DNA from: Gossypium raimondii
Lineage: Eukaryota; Streptophyta; Magnoliopsida; Malvales; Malvaceae
Reading direction: 5' to 3'
Assembly (NCBI RefSeq): GCF_025698545.1
Contig: NC_068566.1
Location: 14,947,444 to 15,011,443, forward strand
Length of the DNA: 64,000 nt
Shown here in pieces: positions 1-11,799 of the stretch. A program made the translations under genes and the position numbers. The notes under the pieces were generated by a model. It was given only the letters and a program-made list of their open reading frames with translations. It had not been told where the DNA came from and made no database searches. The first letter of the stretch is position 1, and every line of letters starts with the position of its first letter.

Positions 1-924
1 GGTTGAACCGGTTAAAATTGATGGATGTGTTTTGCATGGTTGTGCTTGTATAAATATTCATTTTGTAACTCAATATGAGTGGTATACTTTTGTGCCAAGT
101 TTGGTAATTAGAAGGTTAATGGTTATGACAAGGTTTAGGTGATGTTATACCTATTAACTAGTAAGTGATTTGGTTTGAATCATAGTGTTTTGAGTTTAAT
201 GTTATGTTAGTGCCAATGAGGGTATAGTGGTTGAATGTTTATTTGGTAATATGAATTGATGTTTTGGTCTTGAATTGTATATGTTTTGATATAGGTTTGA
301 ATGGTATAACATAACATGTTAGGCCACTTGTAGGAATGTCATGATCATTTTTTCAAAATGGTTGATTAGGTTGTACACGTTTACCACACGGCCGTGTGTC
401 GCACACGGGTTAGTGGCACGACTATGTGCTTTGTTTATTCAGGATGGCTTTGAATCCACACGGTCACAGTCTCTTACACAGCTTGGCTACACGGTCGTGT
501 GAGTGTTTATAAATTTTACAATTAGGTCCAACATGGCCTCAGCTTGTTACACGGCCGTGTGACTTAGCATTACACGACATCAACCTTATACACAGTTTGA
601 AGGCACGACCATATGATCTAACATCACACGAATTCAGCCTGTCACACGGCCTAATCATACGGCCGTGTGACCTCTATTTTTTCTTTTTACCTATCTATTT
701 GCAAAAGTTTCAAAATAGTCCTAAATTGCTTCCAAGCAAATTAAGAGTTCTCATACGCTTGTTTGAAACCCAGATTTGTTTGAACTACATGTTAAACATA
801 ATATTGACTCGTACTTAGTGAATAATTGAATATTGTTGATGAAAATAGATGTGAATGTTTCTCTTTACTGTTGTAGCATCCTGTAATTCAGGTCCGATGA
901 TTAGGCCAGGTAAGGGGTGTTACA
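1..924 (+). mobile_element. Gypsy-type LTR, right part only (cut by window start)
   Basis: The block ends GGGGTGTTACA at 924. The chromovirus LTRs later in the window begin TGTAACACCCC, which is the same terminus read on the other strand. Positions 370-670 hold several imperfect palindromes of the form CACGGCCGTG, a hallmark I associate with cotton gypsy LTRs. No coding potential is seen. The left end and any target duplication lie outside the window (CCTTC follows at 925). The plus-strand reading suggests an orientation opposite to the elements at 5,309 and 11,470. Family assignment is inference. Confidence 0.6.
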
Positions 925-2002
925 CCTTCGTTTTTCCCTATGATTATGGCATCAATATTATGTATGATATATATAAGGCATCATTGCGGCCATCCAAAAA
1001 GCTTGAACTCATGACCGAATAACGATTATCAACTGACCCCTAGTTATACTTGAACCCATGATCGCATAATGGCTGTCGACTGAGACCTCCACTTAGACTT
1101 TGACTTGTGACTGTATCAAACACTGTCACCCCAAAACCCGACTTCCATAGGATGAGTTTCTGAAGTAATAGTCCTATCCCAACATGACATATGAAATGTA
1201 TGTGTTTTAAGATGCGTTATCGCATCCCTAACTCCTCAAATCTACCTATAAACTTTTACGGTTTCACTATCAAAACTTTAAACCTAATAAAAACCCTAAA
1301 TTCTAAAAAAACTCAACCCTAATAATCAACCCTAGCCCTAAAAAAATTAGTGGCTGAGGAGAGAGAGAGCTGGACGTGCTTTCCTACCAATTGTGTAGAA
1401 AACACGCCCAGCTGGATGTACTTTCACACACTATTTCCAAAATCAACATATTTTCCTAAATCTTGAAAAAAAAAACTATTTAGCCAATTCAAAAAAATTA
1501 TCATATATTATTTATTTAGCCTAAAAAAAATAGGTAGATTGTTGAATGTGTATTCCATTAAAAGAAAAGAAGACAAAAATATTAATGATAGTGGCCAATT
1601 CACAATTTTTATTTAAAGAGATTAAAATAAAAAAAATAACCAAAATAAATTCACAGTATAAGTTACCTTAAAATTTTAATATTAAGGGACAATTAAATTA
1701 CTACAAACCTTTTTTTAACTTAAGCCCATAGGAGAATCTCCTCTGCAAATCTTTTTTGGGCTTTGCAAATAGAAAATAAATAAAAATAAACAAAAATAAA
1801 AATCTCGACGAAAATAAACGGAAGAGAAGGACAAGTTCAGAGCCAGGGCTAGGGTTTCCTTAATTTTGAGCCAAGGTCATTTCTTTCTTTCTCTGTCAAT
1901 TAAATACCTTTTCCTTTCTTTTCTTTTTTTTTTTCAATCTGGTAAATATGAAAAATTAAATATATATTTTTGTTTTTGCAGAGGGGATTGAAACAAAAGT
2001 TA
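925..2002 (+). promoter_or_regulatory. Upstream region and 5' UTR of the RRM gene
   Basis: AT-rich non-coding DNA between an LTR end and the start codon at 2003. At 1280-1340 there are several AAACCCTAA/CAACCCTAA-type telo-box motifs, common in promoters of housekeeping plant genes. AGGGTTTCCTTAAT near 1850 is typical of a plant 5' UTR. A pyrimidine tract (1880-1945) followed by TTTTTGCAG ending at 1981 looks like the acceptor of a 5'-UTR intron, so the leader probably resumes at 1982. The transcription start was not located. Confidence 0.5.
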
Positions 2003-4474
2003 ATGGCGGATAATTACTGGAATCGGCAGCAGCCAACTCCTCCGATGCTGTCCTCAGGAGGGATGCTTAAACGACCTCGTACTGACTATGGTATGCTTCT
2101 TTCCTTTACGTTTCAAATAATTTTCTTGCCCTCTATCTTTTTTACCTATCTTGTAAATTTTTTTTGTTCAATTGTGTTTTAATTTCTGCAGCTATTGATA
2201 TCAGCTTAGGAAACTTGGAGAACTTTTTAATGGAGTGGTAGAATTTTGTTCAAACTTCATGTTGGGAAAAAGTTGGTTTCTTTGTTATTGGGTTTAATTT
2301 TGTTCTATTGTATTTTAGTTTTAGCCGCTTTTGATACCATTTTAGGAAAATTCAAAAATTCGATTAGATTGGTATACTTTTGTTCAACTTTATGTTGGGA
2401 GAAAGTTTTCTCTTTTAATTGTTATTGAGTTTTATTTTGTCCAATTAGATACATTTATGTATAAGGATCCTCGAGAAAACAAAAAGAAAGCCAAAGAGAA
2501 AACATAACAAAAGAATGAAAAGGGAACTTAGAACTTATCTTCTTTCTTGATTCATCACCAAAAAATCTGATCTGCTCAATGAAAAACTGAATACTATAAC
2601 CAATTTATAACAAAATATACAAAATGCTTTTCTAACGACCTGCCAACGTCAGTGACCAACAAACTTAACTACCAAGCTAACACTAACAGCTTTTGAACTA
2701 ACAACTAACTGCTAATGCTGTAGACAGTTTGAGTGCTCTATGTCCAAATAATTAGTTCAATATTCAATATCAAACCTTAGCTTAAGGTATCTAGTGCATT
2801 AGTTCAATTGTTCTTTTACCCTTCATTTTCTTTTTTCTTTTTCAAATTGTCTTTATTTATTTTTGTACAATTTTCTTTGTGCATATACGATTGCTGAAAT
2901 AAATTAAGTTATATGTGCATAGTTTCTATTTGCGACAAGTTACCTATTTCATCTTAGGTAGTACCAATTTTGTTCAGACTTGCATTTAGCTTTTTCGCTG
3001 TTTAGGTTTCCATTTTGTAACAAGTTTAAGCAATATGCATGTTTCACTTCTGTATATTTCTTGAAAGACATTATCTGAATTAAGAAAAGGTTGATCAAAT
3101 GTTTAATTTTCACCTTCACAGATGCCCCGCCTTCTGGGCTGCATCCAGCTCATGAGATGCATAATAATCTGGCAAGAGATGATGATCAAGGTGGACACCT
3201 GGCTGTGAAGGATACGAAAACCATTGGATCAGCATATGATCGTTATCTCCAGAGTGCGGTACCATTTTGAATCTTTACTCATGCATAATTATCCCTCATC
3301 ATGCATCCCCATTTTTGTTTTCTAAAAGCATTCATTAAAATGGTTTTGAAGCAACTTTCTTCTTTTACTTCTGGAGAAGCTAGTACATTTGGTGGGTTGG
3401 GAAGGGCTGTTGGTGTTGCAATGCCTGCTCGTCCAATGGCTGATCCTCCTGTGATGGGTCGTCCTGCATCTGCTGCTCCAGATCTGGCACTAAATGGTGG
3501 AACTGTCAGTTTTGGCGGTCAATTTCCCATAGACCCAATGGCAAGGCTAGGTCGGGATATTCTACCTCTGCCTCCGGATGCTTCCAATACTCTATTTGTT
3601 GAGGGACTTCCTCCAGACAGCACAAGGAGGGAAGTAGCCCGTATCCTGTTTAATGATGTAATGCTTAATAAGATATATCAATATGTTTTCCATGATACCT
3701 TATTTTAACTTGGTTACCTTGCTTCACATTCCTTAACCAAGGCTTTAGATATCTTTCGCCCTTTTGTGGGATATAAAGAAGTACGACTAGTGAGTAAAGA
3801 ATACAAACATGTAAGTGAACTGGATGTTTGCAAATACTTTATTTGTCTCCTGTATCGTGAGTTAGTTTGTTGTTTTATTAAGAGCTGGGAAACCGTCATA
3901 AGTGTATGTTGAATGCTAAACCTGATGCATTGGTAATGCAGCGTGGTGGTGATCCTATTATCCTTTGTTTTGTTGATTTTTCAAGTCCTGCTTGTGCAGC
4001 AACTGCAATGAGTGCCTTGCAAGGTGATCTCTCCTTCCATTGGTTTTGACATTTGTAGAAACAGTTATCACTGGAAAATGTACTATGGTTTTTTCTCGGG
4101 AGAAAAAAAATGACAAATGAATACTTTTGATAGACATTGGTGCACACACTTGAGCATTTGGCTCAAGTTGGAGGCGCATGTATTACTTGCTCAAAGACAA
4201 GAAGTTTGAACTCTTTTTCCTGCGAAATAAATGCTATCAGTTTGGACATGCATTTGAAAAGACTAGTATGAACGATAATATGCCAAGAGCGCATCATACG
4301 TCAGCTGATCTGTGCATTTGTGTTAATGCTTGAGTTCCCGAAAGTTTACTTTTGTTTGTGGATTGTGCAGGTTATAAAATCGATGAACATGATCCTGATT
4401 CTAACTACTTGAGGCTACAGTTTTCACGGAACCCAGGTCCACGGTCAGGTTCTGGAGTTCGTGGAAGGAGGTGA
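2003..4474 (+). CDS. RRM RNA-binding protein, NSR-like, six exons, 253 aa
   Basis: Coding exons are 2003-2090, 3122-3258, 3352-3640, 3749-3810, 3942-4023 and 4371-4474. All five introns are GT-AG, phases agree at every junction, and the total is 762 nt including TGA. The start is the ATG of MADNYWNRQQ; an in-frame upstream ATG at 1970 lies before the predicted leader acceptor. The N-terminal half is low complexity (KRPRTDY near 23-29; IGSAYDRYLQ near 65-74; a Gly/Ala/Pro/Met-rich linker 76-150). One RRM spans about 154-232, with RNP2-like LFVEGL (156-161) and RNP1-like ILCFVDF (199-205). The C-terminus is Arg/Gly-rich (GPRSGSGVRGRR). The layout matches plant nuclear speckle RNA-binding proteins, which bind pre-mRNA and lncRNA and influence alternative splicing; this family assignment is from recognition. 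It is the only gene here with no disabling change. LTR and LINE sequence lie on both sides. Confidence 0.88.
2238..2450 (+). repeat. Degenerate direct duplication inside intron 1
   Basis: Two related segments of about 80 bp lie in the first intron of the RRM gene, near 2238-2320 and 2369-2450. Both share TTTTGTTCAA, CTTCATGTTGGGA/CTTTATGTTGGGA and TTGTTATTG(G/A)GTTT. They differ by scattered substitutions and a small indel, so this is an old local duplication. No function is proposed. Confidence 0.55.
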
Positions 4475-5169
4475 ATGTCACTTTCTGGAAACAATCAGGC
4501 TATTATATGGATGCCAGTTTTAAGGCAACTTTATTTCATATTTTCCATCTATGATAGGGTTTCGAGGAGTGCCCTTTTTAATTAAAAAAGTACATTTAAA
4601 ATTTGCAATTTAAAATGCCAAATCCTGCTAATCATTGGCGCTAGAGATTCACAAAAGAAAAATTTAGGAGAGTGAGGATCAAGCAATTGTTGAATTGCTT
4701 GCGCGTTTCTGGAACCTGTGTTGTACAATAACACTTTTAGATGAAAGAGGGTTTTTTTTTTCTGGCGGTATAGAAGATGCCGGCATTTGAATTTAGTGTT
4801 AATGAAAAACTTAGCGAAGTAATTAAGGAGAAATCCATCCAAATATCCATTTTGTAATTGCAATATATATATATATAAGATCATGAAAAGATTTGGAAAA
4901 AAATGATTTGTTATTTATACTGCTATTTATATTTATTTATGTCTTTATTATTTAATAGTTAAAAAATTACCCAGTCTTTCTAAGATTGAAACTGATATTA
5001 AAGAATTACTACTTTCCCTGTCGCATTCCTAGGTATTTGGAGCATATTGTTAATGGTAAATTTAACAATCTTTGGGTTGATATATAATAAAATATAGCAC
5101 AAACATGGTTAAGAAGCTTAACCAGTAATTGTTTAGTTGATATTTCAAAATGCAATATGTTTTATAAAA
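4475..5169. other. 3' flank of the RRM gene, no gene recognised
   Basis: AT-rich sequence holding the presumed 3' UTR and intergenic spacer. An (AT)n run lies at 4864-4876. I cannot place the poly(A) site with confidence and see no conserved coding sequence on either strand. The LINE begins about 5,170-5,200. Confidence 0.4.
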
Positions 5170-7789
5170 AAGGTAATTGCTTTTGGTACACATCGAGGAT
5201 GACAGTGGCTGTCCTAAGGAGAGTCGCAACACCAAAAAGGTCCGGTTTAAGGACAATGGGACGGATAGCGTTGATATGTCAATTGATTTATAATTGACCC
5301 TATTGTTTTGTAACACTCCTAATTCGTATTTGTTGCTGAAATAGAGTTACAGAGTATTACCGGAGTTTACGTTTCAAAACAAACAAAATTTTAAACATTT
5401 TAATTCACAACATCAATCATAGCAAAACCAATAAATGATATACATATTGTCCCTTATACGAGCCTTCAAGGCCCTAAAAACACATTAGAAACGAATCAGG
5501 ACTAAATCGGAAACATATGAAATTTTTAGGAAAAAGATGAAAATTTTCAAACTGCAGGGGTCACATGACTGTGTCCCATACCGTGTCTGTGCCTATGTAA
5601 CTCTCTGACTTGGGTCACACGACCAAGCTACACGTCCGTGTGCCAAGCCGTGTACCCTTCGAAATGGCCTCACATGCCCATGTGTCAGGCCGTGTAATAG
5701 CCTAACTTGCAACCCTTTGTAAGCTACAGGGAACACATGACCATTTTGCATGGTCGTGTGTCACACACGGCTGAGACACATGCCCGTGTCTTTGGCCGTG
5801 TGGACAAAAAATAGGCCATTTTCAAGTCATTTTTCTCACCCAACCATGCACACACCTACAACCACTTTTCCCCATATAAGCAAGCATTTAAAATGCACCA
5901 AACAAAGCATCAACAAGCTAAACCAATAAGGTATATATTCAAACAACCAATATGCCCAAAATGCACCTCAATTATAGTGATCATACATGTATTACAGGTT
6001 TGCATAGTTAAGCCAAAATTCAGCCAATCTTATAACTAAGTTTATACCAAAACTTACCACTAAGTTTACATATCAAATTCACACTTAAAATGCCAAATTG
6101 GCCAATTAACATATATCAACTAATCATTTACACAATTGACTATATATGCCAACTATCACTAATACACCTTAATAACCATATTCAAGCAAATCAAAGAACT
6201 CATTGCTTAAATCTTGATTACCATTCCAAACTCTCATCATTTAGGTACCATAAACACCGTATTAATAACCTTACAAGGCCAAGTATATACATACCAACAT
6301 AACACCATTTTATCACCCAAAAGACAATATTCAACCATGTCAAAGAACATTCCATTACCCACATTTTAAATGCCATTTCAACTTCCACCATTTAAGCATC
6401 ATAAAGACTATAAAATCAACTATCATAAGGTCACATATATATACCATAATTTCAAGCCAAAATATAATGACTATAACATCAACCAAAACACCTATATATG
6501 TGCATATTTAACAATTATCACGTAACTTATTTTCATGTCAAAACATAACATAATTGATACATAACAACCATACTAATTTTGGTCATTTCAAAACATACAT
6601 CAATTTGATCATATTAACCACAACAAAAAAACTACCAATAGTATTTTAAGTACCTCAAATCCAAGGCAACATCTAATGCCATAATCATCAACCAAAATGA
6701 CACACACATATATATATCAAACTCATCAATTACACATTAGACATACTCCACCTATACATGCCATTATAACCGCGACCAAAGCGTAGAAATCTACCGATAA
6801 AATCGATGGATAGTGTGATGGATCTCCAGCTAGCTTCCAACCCGATCGAGCTTCCGATAATCTAAAAAGTAAATGAAAAGCAACTGCATAAGCAATGAAT
6901 GCTTAGTAAGCTCGTATAAACTTTATTCATATCAATCAATTTCAAATATGAAATTTATACATATAAAGAATAATCCTATACCAATACCGCAAGACTCGTG
7001 AAACCATATTTAACAACTCACAAAGTGAATAAATCCACAACATCACATATACATATCATCCCTAGCATAGTAGGATTTTATAAATCTCAAACCCTTTCAA
7101 ATTTTCTTATTTTCATTTTCATTTCATTACTTTCCGTTGCATTTACTTTCTTTAGCTTAAATAACAACATCAATTCAACTCATATTTCCCTTTTTCATCA
7201 TTTTACACTTCAAGTATGAACTTACTATTTCATTACCTTTCCACACCCGTTTCATATGCATAACACGCAAGAAATAAGCATATCATCAACCATAGCCACA
7301 AGCTTGTGCATTTAAACATAGCTATTTTGGAATTAACCACATGATAAACTATTTCATAAGAAATTACATAATTTAAACCTTACCATTTTTTCATGAACAC
7401 AAGCATATTTCCGTTTGGGCACTTACCATTTCAATACTTAACTTATAAGTAAACATAATACAATCCAACCAATAGCTTGGCACATGCCTAAGCATCAAAC
7501 AACAACACATGTTAGCATACTTGAACATATTTCACATGATTTCAACATGGATAACCATTATGCTTGAATATGATTTAATTGGATATAACATCCTTCATAA
7601 CATAACATGCTTACCATGTATCTCATCATTTCAATATATTTCATGTATACCTGTATTTTCTCATATTGAACATTTATCGTTTCTTTTCCAATTCATGCCC
7701 GTTGAACCGAATAGAATATCGTTGGATACCTGGGATAGCTCACACAAAGTGTGCTAACTCATATAATCGTAATCCGTCAATTCATGTAC

Positions 7790-7905
7790 ATATATGCTCA
7801 CACAAGCTGTGAATAAGTGTGCTCACACGAGCTGTGAAAATGGGCCTACTCACATGAGCTGTGGGTCAGAACATAGCTACACGATGCTGTTTACATGAGC
7901 TATAG
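7790..7905. repeat. Short imperfect repeats, CTCACACGAGCTGTG type
   Basis: Inside the solo LTR, CTCACAC(A/G)AGCTGTG recurs about every 25-35 bp, at about 7798, 7821, 7850 and, diverged, 7895. The core is itself a partial palindrome (CACA...TGTG). Comparable micro-repeats (CACACTTAGTG) occur in the chromovirus LTR, suggesting a common LTR subregion prone to tandem growth. Confidence 0.6.
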
Positions 7906-8812
7906 AGTATCCGCAACACATGCTAGACCTCAACCATCGGTAGGACATTCAAGACCAGCACCCGAATCATGTAAACCCTATTGGCATGTCATTTGTATCC
8001 TACAAATTCTTAAGGTTCAAATGGAGCTCGATAATGGTCGTACGTCGTTGGATTTACGTCGTTTCATGACATAATAATTTGCATAATAACATATATATTG
8101 ATTTAATCACAATCGAATCACATTAACATTAAATTTAATCAAAATTATACAGAACACAGTTCATACGAACTTACTTGGCTAAATTGCAGAAATATCAAAG
8201 TATAGGGGCATTTTGGTAATTTTCCATTCTCTTTAATTTTTCCACCCGATCTTGATCTAAATTAATAATTTAATTTAACATATTAATTTAGACATTAAAA
8301 ATGTATTTTATGCAATTTAGTCATTTTGACATTTTTACAAAATTACCCATAAAATTTTACTTTTATTCAATTTAGTCCCCGAGCCTAAAACATGCAAATT
8401 AACCATTTTAATGCAAATTTATAACATCTGAATATTCATGGTACCCATATCAGCCCATATTTTCAAAATTTCACATCAAATCCTTGAAATTTTATTATTT
8501 TAACAAATTAGTCGCTAACCGATAAATTCATCAAAAATCACTTAATAAAATACTTTTAAATAACAAATAATATCTCAAATTCATCATTTGACATCTAAAA
8601 TCACAAGGTTCATCAATGAAAACATTCAAAATCTTTAATAGTTTCAAACTTGAACGTACGGGATAGTTGACCTAGTTGCAACAATCTCAAAAACATAAAA
8701 ATTATTTAAAATAGGGCCAAAATCACTTACTAGGCTTCCTTCCCTTAACCATTCGGTGAAGAAGACAATGTAAAAGATGAATAAACATTTTGGTTTTATT
8801 TATTTTAATTAA

Positions 8813-10147
8813 TGACGCGGTCGTTGAAAGCACCAAAAATATCCTATCCCTAATAAATAATGAAAAAGAATAGTAAAAGGGAAGTAGGGTCAAATCCTCA
8901 GGGACTGGATTTGCACAATATCTTGTTCCATGGAATCCCAGGCAGAGTCTTGCCCAAGACAACCCGTGTTCCTGAAAAAAAATAAAAAATAACAGAATTA
9001 AAGGTTTGGATCTGGAAACGAATAATAAAATAAAAATAGAATTAAGAATATTGAATCGAAAATTTGAGAAATTAAAAATAGAGTTGAGAGAAAGGAAATT
9101 CTTATGGGAGATTCTAGCCTCCAGTTGTCTCGTTCCACCTTGGGTTCAATCCTCAGCTTTTAGATGATCCTTCCCAAACCGAATAAGCCAGTTATAGTGG
9201 AAGAGGACGCCTACAACCACCAGCTCCAATGATTTAGACTTACGATGTGGTGGAACCTGACTCTAGCCAACAATCGCTTATGTGGGATCGTCTTATGCTA
9301 GATCAACACTTCTCAATGGTGAATCCCATGCCATTTTGTCTCTTGCGCTCGCCAACCTCTGACGCAATAAGCTAATGAATCGACTGTGCAACCTTCCCAA
9401 AACATACAAAGTGGCCGCCTTTGCATATGTTGAAAAGCTTACTTCTTAAGGGACATGGACGAAAGCGTCAGCCCCGTAGTGCGGAGAAACAATGAATACT
9501 CGTTGATAAGGCTAAGTACATATTCTAAGCCTCAAGAACCCTTTTTGGGGAATGTCGACAACCTTCGGCTAGATGGGTTTAGTGGCTCATGGTTGTGGTA
9601 GAAAATAAAATAAATAAAATAAAAATAAAGATTTTATTAAAAAGAAATATGAGAAGAACAAAAGCCTAAACTTTTGGGAGGAGAGTGTTTACAGAAAAAC
9701 ATAAGATGGCCTCCCATTTTGAGTTACTTCACCCCCTATTTATAGTGCTAGGGGAGATAGTCTAATCCTACTTAAATTCCTAAAAGATAAATACATTTAA
9801 TTGAAGATAAATAAAGATAAAATAAAATCCTAAACATAATCCTTAATAATTATCTCAATATTAATTATCCTAATATAATTAAAATAGAGTTTAATAGAAT
9901 AAAATCTCTTCTTTTTGCATTTCAACCCTTGTGTCCTCCATGCTTGCACTTTTGGCACCAACTTTTCCTTGTGTCGCACATTTGTCCATTTTATCTCTAA
10001 ATTCATGCTTTTGGAGCTTAATTTTACTTTTGCCTCAAATTTAGTCCCTATGAGATAAAAGATCATAAATAGCTCAAATTAGCATGATCATACTCAGAAT
10101 AAATACATAATTAATACATAAAAATACGTTATTCTAGAGTGTTATCA
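8813..10147 (-). mobile_element. 1,335-bp solo LTR nested in the 5,309-10,682 LTR
   Basis: Begins TGACGCGGTC and ends GAGTGTTATCA, with perfect 5-bp target duplications ATTAA at 8808-8812 and 10148-10152. No coding sequence is present. Read on the minus strand it starts TGATAACACTC, and a TATA-box-like CTATAAATAG lies at 9737-9746 on that strand, so the LTR probably belongs to a minus-strand element. Superfamily not determined. It must be younger than the LTR that contains it. Confidence 0.85.
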
Positions 10148-10640
10148 ATTAATTATCAAAATACCATTTTACCCTTGATTAATACATAAATAGATCACCA
10201 AAATCATGTCTATATTTGTCCACTAACCTCTTGAATGATATAATTACCATTTAAGTCCCTTTTCTTTATTTAATTAACCATTTAATCGCTCAAATCAAAT
10301 AGTGATCAAATTTTACATCTTTTATGATTTAGTCCTTTCTAATTAATTAACTATTGAAACGTTAAAATTTTTCAACGAAACTTTAATACCACCTTAATGA
10401 CACTCCGTAAATATTTATAAAAATATCTATGACTTGGTTTATAGAAACAAGGTCTTGATACCTCATTTTCTTAAACCACTTAACTTTAGGGTCATACCAC
10501 TTGAACTTAATAACTTGCTTATATAACAAAAATCACTATATCAAAAACCTTTTTAAAATCAGGTTTGACCAGTAAATATTAAATAATAATATTTATGAAC
10601 TTACTCGTCAAATTTACTGGCCTTGAAACTACTATTTCAT

Positions 10641-10740
10641 GGGCAAATATGTTGACTTCGAGATGGAACTGGGCATGTTACATGTTTCATGGAAAGATAT
10701 GTTTCCTGGGCAAATATGTTGACTTCGAGATGGAACTGGG
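10641..10740 (+). repeat. 33-bp direct duplication spanning the solo-LTR/LINE junction
   Basis: The segment GGGCAAATATG...GAACTGGG is present at 10641-10673, inside the LTR tail, and again at 10708-10740, in the LINE. Spacing is 67 bp and the core is identical; with flanks (TTTCAT against TTTCCT) the match is about 39 bp with one mismatch. The first copy replaces the stretch that in related LTRs reads roughly CGATTAGGGTCAAAATTGGG just before the terminal GTTACA. Confidence 0.8.
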
Positions 10741-11469
10741 GGGAGGTGATGGGGAAAATTTTGATTTTTTCGAAGGAGATTTTACTAAGTCCTCAATAAA
10801 TGGAATACTTGTGATTGCTTTCTCTGATCGAGTTCAGAATTACCTACTGAAGGACATGAAAATCACTATGGTGGTTAGGCTTCTGGGACGAAATATTGGT
10901 TATGTTACTCTGTAAAATAGAATTTTGAGTCTGTGGAAGCCTTCAAAATCATTTCAAATTATGGATGTGGAAAATGGGTATTTTATTGTAAAATTACAGA
11001 GGAAAAAAGATTATGAGAAAGTTCTTACCCAAGATCCCTGGATAGTATTCGGTCAATATCTTACGATCCAGCCATGGAAACTAGAGTTCAACCATTTTCA
11101 ACCTTTCCCAACGATTTTTATGGTGTGGATTTGTCTGCCAGGCCTTCCAGGTTATCTGTACAACAAAAAAAAAATTCTCGAGGAGATTGGTGGATTAATA
11201 AGTAAGGTTGCAAAACTAGATTTCAACACTGATAATAGGTTGAGGGGCCAATTTGCAAGGATGGCAATTTTTGTTAATCTAGATAACCCTTTAATATCTA
11301 AAATCTTGATTAACGACAGGCTTTAGAAAACAGAATATGAATCCCTACTGTCTATTTGTTTCTCATGCGGAGGGTACGGTCACGTTAAGGAGCTTTGCTT
11401 GCTCTCGACTGGAGACAGAGTAGCACTCAAACTCAATGAGGGATTAAAAGAGTCAGCTTTGGCAAAAGG
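10688..11469 (+). pseudogene. LINE ORF1, DUF4283-like domain and zinc knuckle
   Basis: Nucleic-acid-binding, gag-like first protein of a plant L1 element. Recognisable pieces are LLGRNIGYVTL (ending near 10,914), LWKPSKSFQIMDVENGYF, PWIVFGQYLTIQPW, WICLPGLPGYLY and KLDFNTDNRLRGQFARMA, the usual DUF4283 landmarks. They are followed by a knuckle CFSCGGYGHVKELC (C-x2-C-x4-H-x4-C, about 11,358-11,399). Disruptions are a stop at 10,913-10,915 inside the domain and another at 11,324-11,326. The chromovirus interrupts it at 11,470. Confidence 0.8.
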
Positions 11470-11799
11470 TGTAACACCCCGATCCGTGTCCGTCGCCGGA
11501 TTAGAGTTACGAGGCATTACCGACCAAAACCTGACTCAAAAATTTTTTTTCACTCAACCACGAAATTTCATTCTATATATATATTTATTATCACATAACC
11601 ATTTAAAATCAAACATGCATCTTTAATTAAATTTCATATACTAACCATGTTTCAACAGTTCATCCATATCATTATCATTTACCTAATCAAAATTTAATAT
11701 CATAAATCAAACATTTATCCAAGCATTTATTTCATTTCGATTTTCTAACTATACTACATATTACAAACAAAGGTAATCTACCCTGTTTGGACAGCTCTT

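Larger units (their letters stand above)
5309..10682 (-). mobile_element. Gypsy solo LTR, itself holding a nested solo LTR
   Basis: Begins TGTAACACTCC and ends CATGTTACA. It is flanked by TGTTT at 5304-5308 and 10683-10687. No gag or pol sequence lies between, so this is a solo LTR of about 4.0 kb once the nested 1,340 bp (8,813-10,152) is discounted. Positions 5,570-5,810 carry CACGGCCGTG-like palindromes. The tail near 10,600-10,640 (ACTCGTCAAATTTACTGG, CTTGAAACTACTATTTC) parallels the tail of the chromovirus LTRs (GACTCGAATTCGTGGTTTC, GAACCACTATATCC). Minus orientation is inferred from the TGTAACA start on the plus strand. Confidence 0.85.

Noticed and set aside
370..670. CACGGCCGTG palindromes as a regulatory array
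   Set aside because: The same palindromes occur in the separate solo LTR at 5,570-5,810, so they mark an LTR lineage, not a local regulatory system.
1280..1345. Interstitial telomere repeat
   Set aside because: Only scattered AAACCCTAA/CAACCCTAA words, not a tandem run; better read as telo-box promoter motifs.
2246..2428. Small open frame in intron 1 of the RRM gene
   Set aside because: Hydrophobic run from a T-rich duplicated intron segment; the exon structure skips it with consistent phases.
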